Assembly: GCA_041392845.1 (NCBI GenBank)
Contig: JAWKLG010000029.1
Coordinates: 1-64,000 of the forward strand
Direction: 5' to 3'
Length of the DNA: 64,000 bases
Source of the DNA: JAGQWW01 sp041392845
GTDB taxonomy: Bacteria; Bacteroidota; Bacteroidia; Chitinophagales; Saprospiraceae
A program made the translations under genes and the position numbers. Under the pieces are notes generated by a model that saw nothing but the letters and a program-made list of their open reading frames with translations, ran no database searches and was not told the DNA's origin. This document shows, one piece after another, positions 16,822 through 25,339 of this stretch. How positions within the stretch are numbered: the first letter of the stretch is position 1; the number at the start of each line of letters is the position of its first letter.

Positions 16822-19800
16822 ATGAAATTCGAAAAGTATTCCACAAGCAGAAATTGGTTGATTGCTCTATTGTTTTTAGTGGCAGGTCCGGTGTCTATGT
16901 ATGCAACCCACATTATTGGTGGTTCCATCAGATATCAGTGTTTGGGTAACAATCAATATGAAGTCACTTTGCGTTTATACCGTGATTGTTTTTATGGTGC
17001 CTCTGATGCGCAGTTCGATGACCCTGCCTCCATTGGTGTTTTCGATGGGGTAACAGATGAATTATTATTTGATTTAAGGGTTCCTTTTATAGATGACGAT
17101 ACTCTTAATTCCTTCCTGTTTGACCCATGTTTTGTGGTTCCACCATCAGTTTGTGTGCACACTACTACCTATGTAGACACTGTTGAATTGGTACCTAGAG
17201 CAGGAGGATACATTATTGCTTATCAACGTTGTTGTAGGAATGAGACGATCAATAATATTATAGCTCCGGTAAGAACGGGAGCAACGTATTCTATAGAATT
17301 GACTGAGTTTGCTCTTCAGGAATGCAATAATAGTCCACAATTCAGATCCTGGCCACCGATATTTATTTGTGCAGGTACCACATTAAATTACGATCATGGT
17401 GCCGATGATGTTGAAAATGATTCACTCGTTTATAAGTTATGTACACCAAATTCGGGTGCATCTTTAGGTGCTCCACAACCACAGCCACCTGCCAATCCAC
17501 CCTATGATTCAGTTAGATGGAATACTGCAGGAGGATATGGATTGAACAATATGTTAGGGGCAGGAGATCCACTGGAGGTGGATCGTATGACAGGGCTAAT
17601 GACTGGTCAGCCGGAACAAGTTGGTCAATTTGTGGTTGGAGTTTGTATTGAAGAATATCGAAATGGACAATTACTATCCAGATCGGTTCGAGATTTCCAA
17701 TATAATGTTGGAATTTGTGGCCGAATAACTGCAGCAGCTCAATTTCCTACGGTACAATGTGATAATCGAACGGTCACCTTTCAAAACCTGAGTCAAAATG
17801 CCTTTGATTTTGAGTGGTTGTTCGACTATCCAAATTCCAGTCCTTTTTCATTAGAATTTGAACCGACCTTTACTTTCCCTGATACGGGAGTTTATACAGT
17901 GGCCTTGGTTGCTGAGCCAACCAGCTCATGCTCCGACACTATATTTCAGGATATCTATTTACAAGACAATTCCCTAACAGCAGATTTTGAACTGGTAGCT
18001 TTTGAGTGTGTGGACAGTACCGAAATTATTATTTCTGATTTATCAACGGACTTTGTTTCTCCGCCTAATAGTTGGAATTGGCAACTTACTTTTGACAATC
18101 AACCTGGCTTGGTTGTAACTTCCAATCAGCAAAATCCTACCTTCAGAGTCAGGAGCCCAGATATAGTTTATGTCAAACTTACAGTAGGTTCGGAAAATGG
18201 TTGTGAACAGGTATTAGAAAGGACATTCCCATTGGACTCAATAAATCCAGGAAACCAAATTCCCGACACCTTATATATATGTCAAGGAAATTCTGTTCAA
18301 TTGAATCCAAACGGCGATCCAAACTTTTTCTACAATTGGACTCCTGCGACCGGTTTAAGTGCAACTAACATCGCAAATCCTACGGCTAACCCCAGTGTTA
18401 CTACTACCTATATAGTTGGTATTACCAGCCAAAGTGGATTTTGTGTGGTGGAAAAAGATGTAACCGTAATTGTACAAGCCGATCCTCAATTGGATTTTCA
18501 AACAGAATTAGGTTGTGATGACCGTACGATTTCATTTATCAATACCAGTGGAGTACAAATAAATGATTTCGAATGGTTGTTTGATGACCCTACCAACCCT
18601 GGTGCATTTTCAGATGAAGCGAATCCTCAATATACCTTTCCAGATGAAGGTTTTTATGATGTAACGCTGTACCTGGGTAGTTCTTCTCTTTGTCAGGATA
18701 CTATTGTAAAAACGATAGAAGTACAAGACAGAGAATTAAATCCGGATTTTACTTTTGATTATATCGATTGTTCTCCGGGTTCATTAAATGTTGATTTTAA
18801 TCAGGCTTCATCAGCGACAGGTCATAATATAACCGGCTACAATTGGGTGTTTGGAAACAATATTGGTATTGCTTCGGGCCCAAATCAGCAAATCATTATT
18901 AACAACAGCCAGCAGTTGAATGTCAAATTAGAAGTTGTAACCGACCAAGGCTGTCGTGATTCTATCGATAAAAACCTTAATCTTTTTATAGTAGAACAGT
19001 ATCCAAATGATATACAACAAATCTGTATAGGTGATACTGTTGGATTGAACCCTGGTTTTAATGGTAATTATACGTACCAGTGGTCACCGGCAATTTATTT
19101 GGATGATCCGAATTCACCGAATCCAAGATTTAGTGGCCCTCAATCACAATCCTATTCTGTGCAAATTACTGCAATCGGTGCAGATACTTGTGAGGTGGTT
19201 TGGGATGTAGATGTTGTAGTTCCAGCACCCATTGGATTGGATGCTTCGGACGATGAGATTACTTGTGATTCATTTGTTACCCTACAAGCCAATACAACTA
19301 CTACTCCACCTGCAACCCTAAGATGGTACAACCCATCCGGGCAGCAGATTGCCTTGGGTAATTCTGTAAGAGTACCCGTTTCCGGTATAACGAGATACCG
19401 AGTTGAAGCCACAGATAGTTTTGGGTGTAAGGATGATAATGTAATCAGTGTTGCCGGCGGACCCGTAGATGCTGTGATTTCTCCGGATGATTCTTTATGT
19501 ACGAATGATCCGATATTGCTAAATCTTACGAATCTGGATCCAAACGATCAATTGTCAATTACCTGGTCGCCTTCAGCTAATATTATTTCCGGAGCAAATA
19601 CAGCTACCCCAATTATAACTGATCGTCCTGGAAATTATACCTTCTTCGTTAATGCAGTATCACAATTTGGATGTGAATATTTCGATACGGTAAACATTGT
19701 TAGTGTTGACCCGGATCTCACTCTGGCATTTGGTGATGATGTAGCATGTAATGGGAGGACAGTTGACTTTAACAATCTAAGCCAAAATGGATTTGACTTC

Positions 19801-22194
19801 GTATGGAATTTTGGTGATCCCAATGATCCGGCGGCAGGGTCAACAATGGATAATCCAACGTATACCTATGCGGACACCGGTACCTTTAATGTTTTGCTTA
19901 CGATTGCCTATCCAATAGCAGGATGTACAGATACTTTGGTTCAACCCGTCGTTATTTCTGAAGAAGTATTAAGTGCAGATTTTGCTGTAAATTATGATGA
20001 TTGTTCTGAAGATGAAGTTGATTTGCTATTCACCTATTTAGCAACCGGAGTGAATAATATTACAGATTTCGAGTGGAACATTGACCCATTTGGAACCTTT
20101 AATGTGCAAAATCCTAATATAAATGTAACCAGCGATGGTACTATCACCGCCACACTGTATGTAACAGATAATGTTGGCTGTATGGATTCTCTTACCAGGG
20201 AAATTGACATTGAATTATTCAAATTAGCCTTGCCTGATACTCCACTAATTCAATGTGTATACAGTGATATCTTTTTGAACCCAAATTTCAACCCGGATTA
20301 TGCATACGAATGGTCACCTGCCAATTTGGTTGATGATCCGAATGCGCCCAATCCAAGGTTCATTGGCACCAGTTCGGGAACAGTTAATGTTGAAATAACC
20401 AGTTTTGGTATTGATACCTGTTCTGTTGTTAAAGAAGTTGAAGTTGTAGTACCTCAACCGTTGACTGTTGCAATTGATGGAGACAGTTTGACTTGTGGGA
20501 ATCCAATTGATTTGATGGCCAATGCAACAACCAATTCAACTTTTGTCTGGTCAAATTCCCAAGGAACCAATTTAGGTAGCAATGCTACAATTTCGGTTAT
20601 GCCTCAAGACAGGTTGACCTATTATTTGGAAGCTACTGACGATTTTGGTTGTAAAGATTTTGATACCATTCAGGTTATCAACAGGCAGGTAGATATTTTG
20701 ACTTCCGGAACAGAAGAAGCTTGTGAAAATCTGGAAACCAGAGTAACGGTAACCAATTTGGATCCTAACGACCAATTAACCTACAATTGGCAACCATCCA
20801 ATAGAATTATTGGAGATCCTAATTCAGTTAATCCTTTGGTTAGGACAGACAGAGTTGGTTCAAATTTATTCTTTGTAATCGCAGAAAATCAATATGGGTG
20901 TCGAGATACCGGTTCGGTAGAACTTCTGATAGCCGCATTTACCCCTGGCGTAGATGATATGATTGAAATTTGTAAAGGAATTTCAACAGAATTAAATCCT
21001 AACGCCAATCCTGATCAACAATATGAATGGTCACCTGTAACAGGTTTAGATGATCCTAATGCGGCTAATCCGAATGTATTGGTTCAAACTTCGACCACGT
21101 ATCAGGCCATCATTACTCAAGTAATTAGCTCAGGTTTGGTTTGTATTGACACCATTGAGGTGGAGGTAGATGTGAGGCCACCTTTCGAAGTTGAAGTATC
21201 AGATGGTGATACTTTATGTGAACGTCAAATGGTTGAGTTAAACGTAACTTCTGCCACTACAGGACTAAGTTATGAGTGGTCGAATTCAATTTCTTTTAAC
21301 CCAATCTTAGGTGAAGACAACAATATCTTTGTAAACAGATTAGGTACCAACACTTATTATGTTCGAGGAATTGACGATTTAGGCTGTATGGATACCGCCG
21401 AAGTGACCTTAAGCATTGTTCCAATTGAAGTGGAGGTAGAACAGGACACTACCATTTGCTTTGGAGAACCAGAAACGGTTGAATTGTTCAATCAAAATGA
21501 AGATCAAATACTCACGTACCAATGGTCACCTGTTACAGGTATTGATATGGGAGCAACTACAAGTAGTCCAACCTTTAATCTTGAGGAAACAACCACCTTT
21601 ACGGTTACCATGTCCAATCAATACGGTTGTGAAGAAACGATAGAGGTCACAGTAGATGTGGTTGATTTGGGATTAACGGTAGATGTGTCGGCAGAACCGG
21701 ATTCTCTTTTACCAGGCCAGTCCTCACAGTTGTTGGTAACGGAAAATCCTGGATATTCCTACTTCTGGGAGCCTTCCTTCTCTTTGAATGATAACTCAGT
21801 ATTCAATCCGATAGCAAGGCCAAATGAGACTACAGAATATACGGTTCAGGTAACAGATGAAAACGGATGTGTAACCAACAGGACAGTTTTGGTGACTGTT
21901 TATGACCCTATTTGTGAACCACCTTATATTTTCCTTCCAAATGCATTCTCTCCAAACAATGATGGGGAAAACGATGTGCTTTATTTGCTTGGAAATTTTG
22001 TTGATGAAATCAACCTGGTAATTTACAACCGTTGGGGTGAAAAAGTATTTGAAACGAATGACCAAAATATCGGCTGGGACGGAACCTATAAAGGAGTTCC
22101 ATTGAGTCCGGATGTTTATGGTTATTATTTAACTGTAAGGTGTATTAATCAGGAAGAGTATTTCGAAAAAGGGAATATTACACTGATGCGATAA
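16822..22194 (+). CDS. Giant PKD-repeat surface protein with gliding-motility-associated (type B) C-terminal domain
   Basis: A 1790-residue exported protein. A signal peptide is followed by THIIGGSIRYQCLGNNQYEV, typical of these Bacteroidota surface proteins. PKD-like domains recur with the pattern C..RT..F.N.S...FDFEWLFD and TFPDTGVYTV. These alternate with Ig-like modules of the type YEWSPVTGLDDPNAANPN, seen at least six times between about residues 500 and 1650. The end (FLPNAFSPNNDGENDVLYL, YNRWGEKVFETND, DVYGYY) is the CHU_C/type B sorting domain. It is probably a T9SS-exported adhesin. PorP/SprF and the OmpA/propeller protein immediately upstream look like its export partners. Confidence 0.88.
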   Translation: MKFEKYSTSRNWLIALLFLVAGPVSMYATHIIGGSIRYQCLGNNQYEVTLRLYRDCFYGASDAQFDDPASIGVFDGVTDELLFDLRVPFIDDDTLNSFLFDPCFVVPPSVCVHTTTYVDTVELVPRAGGYIIAYQRCCRNETINNIIAPVRTGATYSIELTEFALQECNNSPQFRSWPPIFICAGTTLNYDHGADDVENDSLVYKLCTPNSGASLGAPQPQPPANPPYDSVRWNTAGGYGLNNMLGAGDPLEVDRMTGLMTGQPEQVGQFVVGVCIEEYRNGQLLSRSVRDFQYNVGICGRITAAAQFPTVQCDNRTVTFQNLSQNAFDFEWLFDYPNSSPFSLEFEPTFTFPDTGVYTVALVAEPTSSCSDTIFQDIYLQDNSLTADFELVAFECVDSTEIIISDLSTDFVSPPNSWNWQLTFDNQPGLVVTSNQQNPTFRVRSPDIVYVKLTVGSENGCEQVLERTFPLDSINPGNQIPDTLYICQGNSVQLNPNGDPNFFYNWTPATGLSATNIANPTANPSVTTTYIVGITSQSGFCVVEKDVTVIVQADPQLDFQTELGCDDRTISFINTSGVQINDFEWLFDDPTNPGAFSDEANPQYTFPDEGFYDVTLYLGSSSLCQDTIVKTIEVQDRELNPDFTFDYIDCSPGSLNVDFNQASSATGHNITGYNWVFGNNIGIASGPNQQIIINNSQQLNVKLEVVTDQGCRDSIDKNLNLFIVEQYPNDIQQICIGDTVGLNPGFNGNYTYQWSPAIYLDDPNSPNPRFSGPQSQSYSVQITAIGADTCEVVWDVDVVVPAPIGLDASDDEITCDSFVTLQANTTTTPPATLRWYNPSGQQIALGNSVRVPVSGITRYRVEATDSFGCKDDNVISVAGGPVDAVISPDDSLCTNDPILLNLTNLDPNDQLSITWSPSANIISGANTATPIITDRPGNYTFFVNAVSQFGCEYFDTVNIVSVDPDLTLAFGDDVACNGRTVDFNNLSQNGFDFVWNFGDPNDPAAGSTMDNPTYTYADTGTFNVLLTIAYPIAGCTDTLVQPVVISEEVLSADFAVNYDDCSEDEVDLLFTYLATGVNNITDFEWNIDPFGTFNVQNPNINVTSDGTITATLYVTDNVGCMDSLTREIDIELFKLALPDTPLIQCVYSDIFLNPNFNPDYAYEWSPANLVDDPNAPNPRFIGTSSGTVNVEITSFGIDTCSVVKEVEVVVPQPLTVAIDGDSLTCGNPIDLMANATTNSTFVWSNSQGTNLGSNATISVMPQDRLTYYLEATDDFGCKDFDTIQVINRQVDILTSGTEEACENLETRVTVTNLDPNDQLTYNWQPSNRIIGDPNSVNPLVRTDRVGSNLFFVIAENQYGCRDTGSVELLIAAFTPGVDDMIEICKGISTELNPNANPDQQYEWSPVTGLDDPNAANPNVLVQTSTTYQAIITQVISSGLVCIDTIEVEVDVRPPFEVEVSDGDTLCERQMVELNVTSATTGLSYEWSNSISFNPILGEDNNIFVNRLGTNTYYVRGIDDLGCMDTAEVTLSIVPIEVEVEQDTTICFGEPETVELFNQNEDQILTYQWSPVTGIDMGATTSSPTFNLEETTTFTVTMSNQYGCEETIEVTVDVVDLGLTVDVSAEPDSLLPGQSSQLLVTENPGYSYFWEPSFSLNDNSVFNPIARPNETTEYTVQVTDENGCVTNRTVLVTVYDPICEPPYIFLPNAFSPNNDGENDVLYLLGNFVDEINLVIYNRWGEKVFETNDQNIGWDGTYKGVPLSPDVYGYYLTVRCINQEEYFEKGNITLMR

Positions 22195-22213
22195 GATATT
22201 TTTAAAAAAATTA

Positions 22214-22250
22214 AAAAAGGGAGGGCCTGTTTTACAGGTTCTCCCTTTTT
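22214..22250 (+). terminator. Intrinsic terminator after the giant PKD gene
   Basis: AAAAAGGGAGGG-CCTGT pairs with ACAGG-TTCTCCCTTTTT over a TTT loop, giving a 17-bp stem with two G-U pairs on the plus strand and a terminal T-run. It closes the secretion block before the ATP synthase operon. Confidence 0.9.
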
Positions 22251-22416
22251 CTTTGCCAATCATTATTCAGGTAAAACGTTGATTTCAGGAATTTTTTTTT
22301 GTCGGGATTGTTCCCGCCCAAATAAGAAGTATATAAGGGCGCCATATCCTTCTAACCCTTTGGTTTTCAATCATTATACCAAGGGAAAGCACCCGTAAAA
22401 AATAGCAATTTTAGTT

Positions 22417-22446
22417 TTTGTTTAAAGCCGAATATAGCTACATTTG
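22417..22446 (+). promoter_or_regulatory. ATP synthase operon promoter
   Basis: TTTG at 22417-22420 and TACATTTG at 22439-22446 are separated by 18 nt, a close match to the Bacteroidota primary-sigma promoter. Transcription would start near 22453, about 42 nt before the atpB ATG. Confidence 0.75.
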
Positions 22447-22494
22447 CAGCGCTTTTTAAAGCGCCTTCTCAACCGTAAAAAATTTGGTGACCAG

Positions 22495-23799
22495 ATGCGC
22501 AAGATATATTTGACACTTTTATGGGTTTTAGGTCTGACCATTTCGATGATGGCACAAGACCATTCAGAGGGTACCCATCATGAAGGGGAAGCTACCCATT
22601 CTGAGGCTACAGCAGAGCACGCTGATCATGGAGATGGCGGACATGCTGATGGTCACGATGTTTGTGGAGATTCACACGGTGGAGAATTCGATCCGGGTGC
22701 TACTGCATTCCATCACATTTCAGACCAGAATATTTTTAATATTGGGCCATTCCATTTGCCTCTTCCTGTAATCGTGTATGTTCCAGGTAGTGGTTTTGAA
22801 TTCTTTTCTTCTTCAAAATTCCATGCAGATGCTCACGGTACAGGGGAGTATGCTTACAATGGTTTCGTTTTGTATGAAGGAGTTATCAGAAGAGTGGTTG
22901 ATGAAGGGTTTCCTGATGGACATGTAGAACTTGGCCACCATAAAATTGGTGCAGTTAAAGAAACTCCTGCTGAAGGCGAGGCACCAAGGAACATTGTATA
23001 TGTTTGTTACGGCGATCAGAAATACAAATGCGACAATAAAAGTACTGCTGATGGTGGAGTGTTTGGAGGAGGCATAACTTCCTTCTACGACTTCTCTATC
23101 ACCAAGAATGTACTTTCCATGATTTTGGTAGTTATATTTTTGTCTTGGATGTTTTTGAGTATTGCAAAGGCGTATAAAAAGAGAGACGGAATGGCGCCAA
23201 AGGGAATGCAATCTTTTATTGAAACTATTTTTGTTTTCATTCAGGATGAGGTTGCAAAACCATTCTTAGGACACAAATGGGAGAAGTTTTTACCATTTCT
23301 TCAGGCATTATTCTTTTTTATTCTTGGATTGAACCTGTTTGGTCAAATACCATTTCTTGGTGGCTCTAATGTTACCGGAAATATAGGTGTAACCGCTGTT
23401 CTGGCAATTTTTGCATTTTTTGTTACCAATCTAAACGGAAACAAACACTATTGGTCTCATACCTTATGGATGCCCGGAGTGCCGGCACTGTTGAAGGTGA
23501 TTATCATGACGCCTGTTGAAATTCTGGGTTTGTTTATTAAGCCATTAACCCTTGCTCTACGTTTGTTTGCAAACATTACAGCAGGTCACATGGTAATGGT
23601 GATTTTCGTCGGACTAATATTTGTGTTTGGGCAGTCAGGTACTTATGTTGGAACCTCTTATGGTACAGCTATTGGTTCAACCTTGCTTACCATCTTTATG
23701 ATGTCCATTGAGCTTTTGGTAGCATTCATTCAGGCATTTGTTTTTACGATTTTGACTGCTTCTTACATTGGTGCTGCAACCGAAGAAGCTCATCATTAA
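22495..23799 (+). CDS. atpB: ATP synthase F0 subunit a, with signal peptide and His-rich N-terminal extension
   Basis: A 434-residue protein, far longer than the 270 or so of E. coli AtpB. Residues 1-20 look like a cleavable signal peptide (LTLLWVLGLTISMMAQ). About 45 residues rich in His, Glu and Asp follow (HHEGEATHSEATAEHADH), then a periplasmic segment with VCYGDQKYKCDNK. The conserved a-subunit membrane part begins near residue 200, with the essential Arg in LTLALRLFANITAGHM. It forms the proton path beside the c-ring. The TTG at 22444 is rejected as a start because it lies in the -7 box. Confidence 0.93.
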   Translation: MRKIYLTLLWVLGLTISMMAQDHSEGTHHEGEATHSEATAEHADHGDGGHADGHDVCGDSHGGEFDPGATAFHHISDQNIFNIGPFHLPLPVIVYVPGSGFEFFSSSKFHADAHGTGEYAYNGFVLYEGVIRRVVDEGFPDGHVELGHHKIGAVKETPAEGEAPRNIVYVCYGDQKYKCDNKSTADGGVFGGGITSFYDFSITKNVLSMILVVIFLSWMFLSIAKAYKKRDGMAPKGMQSFIETIFVFIQDEVAKPFLGHKWEKFLPFLQALFFFILGLNLFGQIPFLGGSNVTGNIGVTAVLAIFAFFVTNLNGNKHYWSHTLWMPGVPALLKVIIMTPVEILGLFIKPLTLALRLFANITAGHMVMVIFVGLIFVFGQSGTYVGTSYGTAIGSTLLTIFMMSIELLVAFIQAFVFTILTASYIGAATEEAHH

Positions 23800-23873
23800 T
23801 ATCTTGTTGAAAGTTCGAGCCAAATGAGGCTCTGTAAATATTAATTTTTTTTAATAACCATAAATTTTTTGAA

Positions 23874-24080
23874 ATGACTGGTTCAATTGCCGCTTTAGGT
23901 ATTGGTTTAGCAGTTATCGGTGCTGGTATCGGTATTGGTAACATTGGTACAAAAGCAATGGAAGCCATTGCACGTCAGCCAGAAGCAGTTGGTGACATTC
24001 GTTCCAACATGATCTTGATGGCCGCATTGGTGGAAGGTGCTGCTTTGATTGCAATCGTAATGTCTTATCTAGTTAAGTAA
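23874..24080 (+). CDS. atpE: ATP synthase F0 subunit c
   Basis: A 68-residue hairpin of two membrane helices. Helix 1 has the glycine-rich GAGIGIGNIG packing motif, the polar loop is ARQPE (residues 33-37), and helix 2 carries the ion-binding Glu54 (ALVEGAALIA). I see no clear sodium-binding signature, so a proton is the likely ion. It forms the rotor ring, needed in about ten or more copies per enzyme. A strong hairpin follows in the gap to atpF. Confidence 0.96.
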   Translation: MTGSIAALGIGLAVIGAGIGIGNIGTKAMEAIARQPEAVGDIRSNMILMAALVEGAALIAIVMSYLVK

Positions 24081-24102
24081 TCAGCAGTTCCAAAATGAAT
24101 TT

Positions 24103-24138
24103 GGGTTAGCTACAAAACGGTTGGTTTTGGGCTAACCC
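24103..24138 (+). other. Strong stem-loop between atpE and atpF
   Basis: GGGTTAGC (24103-24110) pairs with GCTAACCC (24131-24138), and inside it CAAAAC pairs with GTTTTG, giving about 14 bp around a 5-nt loop. No T-run follows. Position and strength suggest 3'-end protection of the atpE message or reduced read-through into atpF. Confidence 0.65.
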
Positions 24139-24170
24139 TTATCCTTGAAAAAAATTAAATTTCTATAGCA

Positions 24171-24689
24171 ATGGATTTTATTTTTCTTGCAGATTTCAGT
24201 CCTATTAAACCAGATTTTGGTTTGTTGTTTTGGACAACTATTATTTTTGCTATTTTCTGGCTGATGATTGGGAAAGCAGCTTTCCGTCCAATTGCCAGCG
24301 CATTGAAAAAAAGAGAGGATGATATCCAGCACTCTTTGGACGAGGCTAAAAGAGCCCGCGAAGAGATTTCAAACTTGAAATCTGAGAATGAAGAGTTGTT
24401 GAAATTGGCACAAGAGGAGCGTGCGAAAATTTTGAAAGAAGCAAAAGAGGCAAAGGACTCAATCATCGCTGAAGCAAAAGAAAGTGCAAAACAAGAAGCG
24501 AAAAGAATTGTATCCGATGCTAAAGAATTGATCGAAAATCAGAAAATGGCTGCCATCGTGGAAATGAAAAACACGGCGGGTAAAATGGCCATTGAGGTTG
24601 CTGAAAAGATCCTTAAGAGTGAGTTGAAGGGTGATGCTGCAAACGAGGATTTTGTTAAGCGCCTTGTTGATGATATCAAATTGAATTAA
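24171..24689 (+). CDS. atpF: ATP synthase F0 subunit b
   Basis: A 172-residue protein with one N-terminal membrane helix (about residues 14-35, LLFWTTIIFAIFWLMIGKA), then a long charged, alanine-rich helix expected to form the peripheral-stalk coiled coil (SALKKREDDIQHSLDEAKRA onwards). Length and layout are normal for AtpF. It lies between atpE and atpH. Confidence 0.94.
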   Translation: MDFIFLADFSPIKPDFGLLFWTTIIFAIFWLMIGKAAFRPIASALKKREDDIQHSLDEAKRAREEISNLKSENEELLKLAQEERAKILKEAKEAKDSIIAEAKESAKQEAKRIVSDAKELIENQKMAAIVEMKNTAGKMAIEVAEKILKSELKGDAANEDFVKRLVDDIKLN

Positions 24690-24725
24690 TCATAAGGAGG
24701 TTCTTCCATCCTTAATCTTTAGAAT

Positions 24726-25295
24726 ATGTCAGTAGCAAGAATTGCTTCCAGATATGCAAAATCTCTAATCGACCTGGCTGTCGAGCAAAATAAGCTCGAA
24801 AGAATCATGGAAGATGTTCAGTCCTTTAACCAATTGACTGCTATTAGAGATTTCTATTTGCTTATCAAAAGTCCTATTATTAAAGGCGATAAAAAATGGG
24901 CAATCACTCAGGAAATCCTGAAAGGGAAATTTGATGATTTAACCCTCGCCTTTATTAAAATCCTTATTAATAAAGGAAGAGAAGGACTTTTGCCTGAAAT
25001 AGGAAAAGAGTTTATCCAGCAATACCGCAAAATCAAACACATTTCAATTGTGACCATCAAAACAGCTACCAAGCTTTCTGATGCACAATTGGAGGCTATC
25101 AAAGCAAAATTGGTTGCCAGTTCAGTAACGGATGATAAAGTTGAGATCCTTACTGAGGTAGATCCTGAATTGCTAGGCGGTTTTGTTGTGGAGTTTGATG
25201 ACAGGCTTTATGATGCCAGTGTCAAACATCAGCTTCGTAAATTAAAAAAGGACTTCGAGAGTAACTTGTACGTATCTCAGGTTATTTCTCAATAA
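24726..25295 (+). CDS. atpH: ATP synthase F1 subunit delta
   Basis: A 189-residue protein with the delta/OSCP pattern: SVARIASRYAKSLIDLAVEQ at the start and EVDPELLGGFVVEFDDRLYD near the end. It joins the peripheral stalk to the F1 head. An AAGGAGG stretch 25 nt upstream of the ATG is too distant to act as an ordinary Shine-Dalgarno sequence. Confidence 0.95.
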   Translation: MSVARIASRYAKSLIDLAVEQNKLERIMEDVQSFNQLTAIRDFYLLIKSPIIKGDKKWAITQEILKGKFDDLTLAFIKILINKGREGLLPEIGKEFIQQYRKIKHISIVTIKTATKLSDAQLEAIKAKLVASSVTDDKVEILTEVDPELLGGFVVEFDDRLYDASVKHQLRKLKKDFESNLYVSQVISQ

Positions 25296-25339
25296 TTATT
25301 TTTTCGAACTCAATTTTTGAATGTCTAAATATTTAAATT

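Noticed and set aside
22444..22494. Longer atpB start at TTG 22444
   Set aside because: The TTG overlaps the -7 box TACATTTG; ATG 22495 gives a proper signal peptide.
24694..24700. AAGGAGG before atpH as a Shine-Dalgarno site
   Set aside because: It lies 25 nt from the ATG, too far, and genes here generally lack Shine-Dalgarno sequences.
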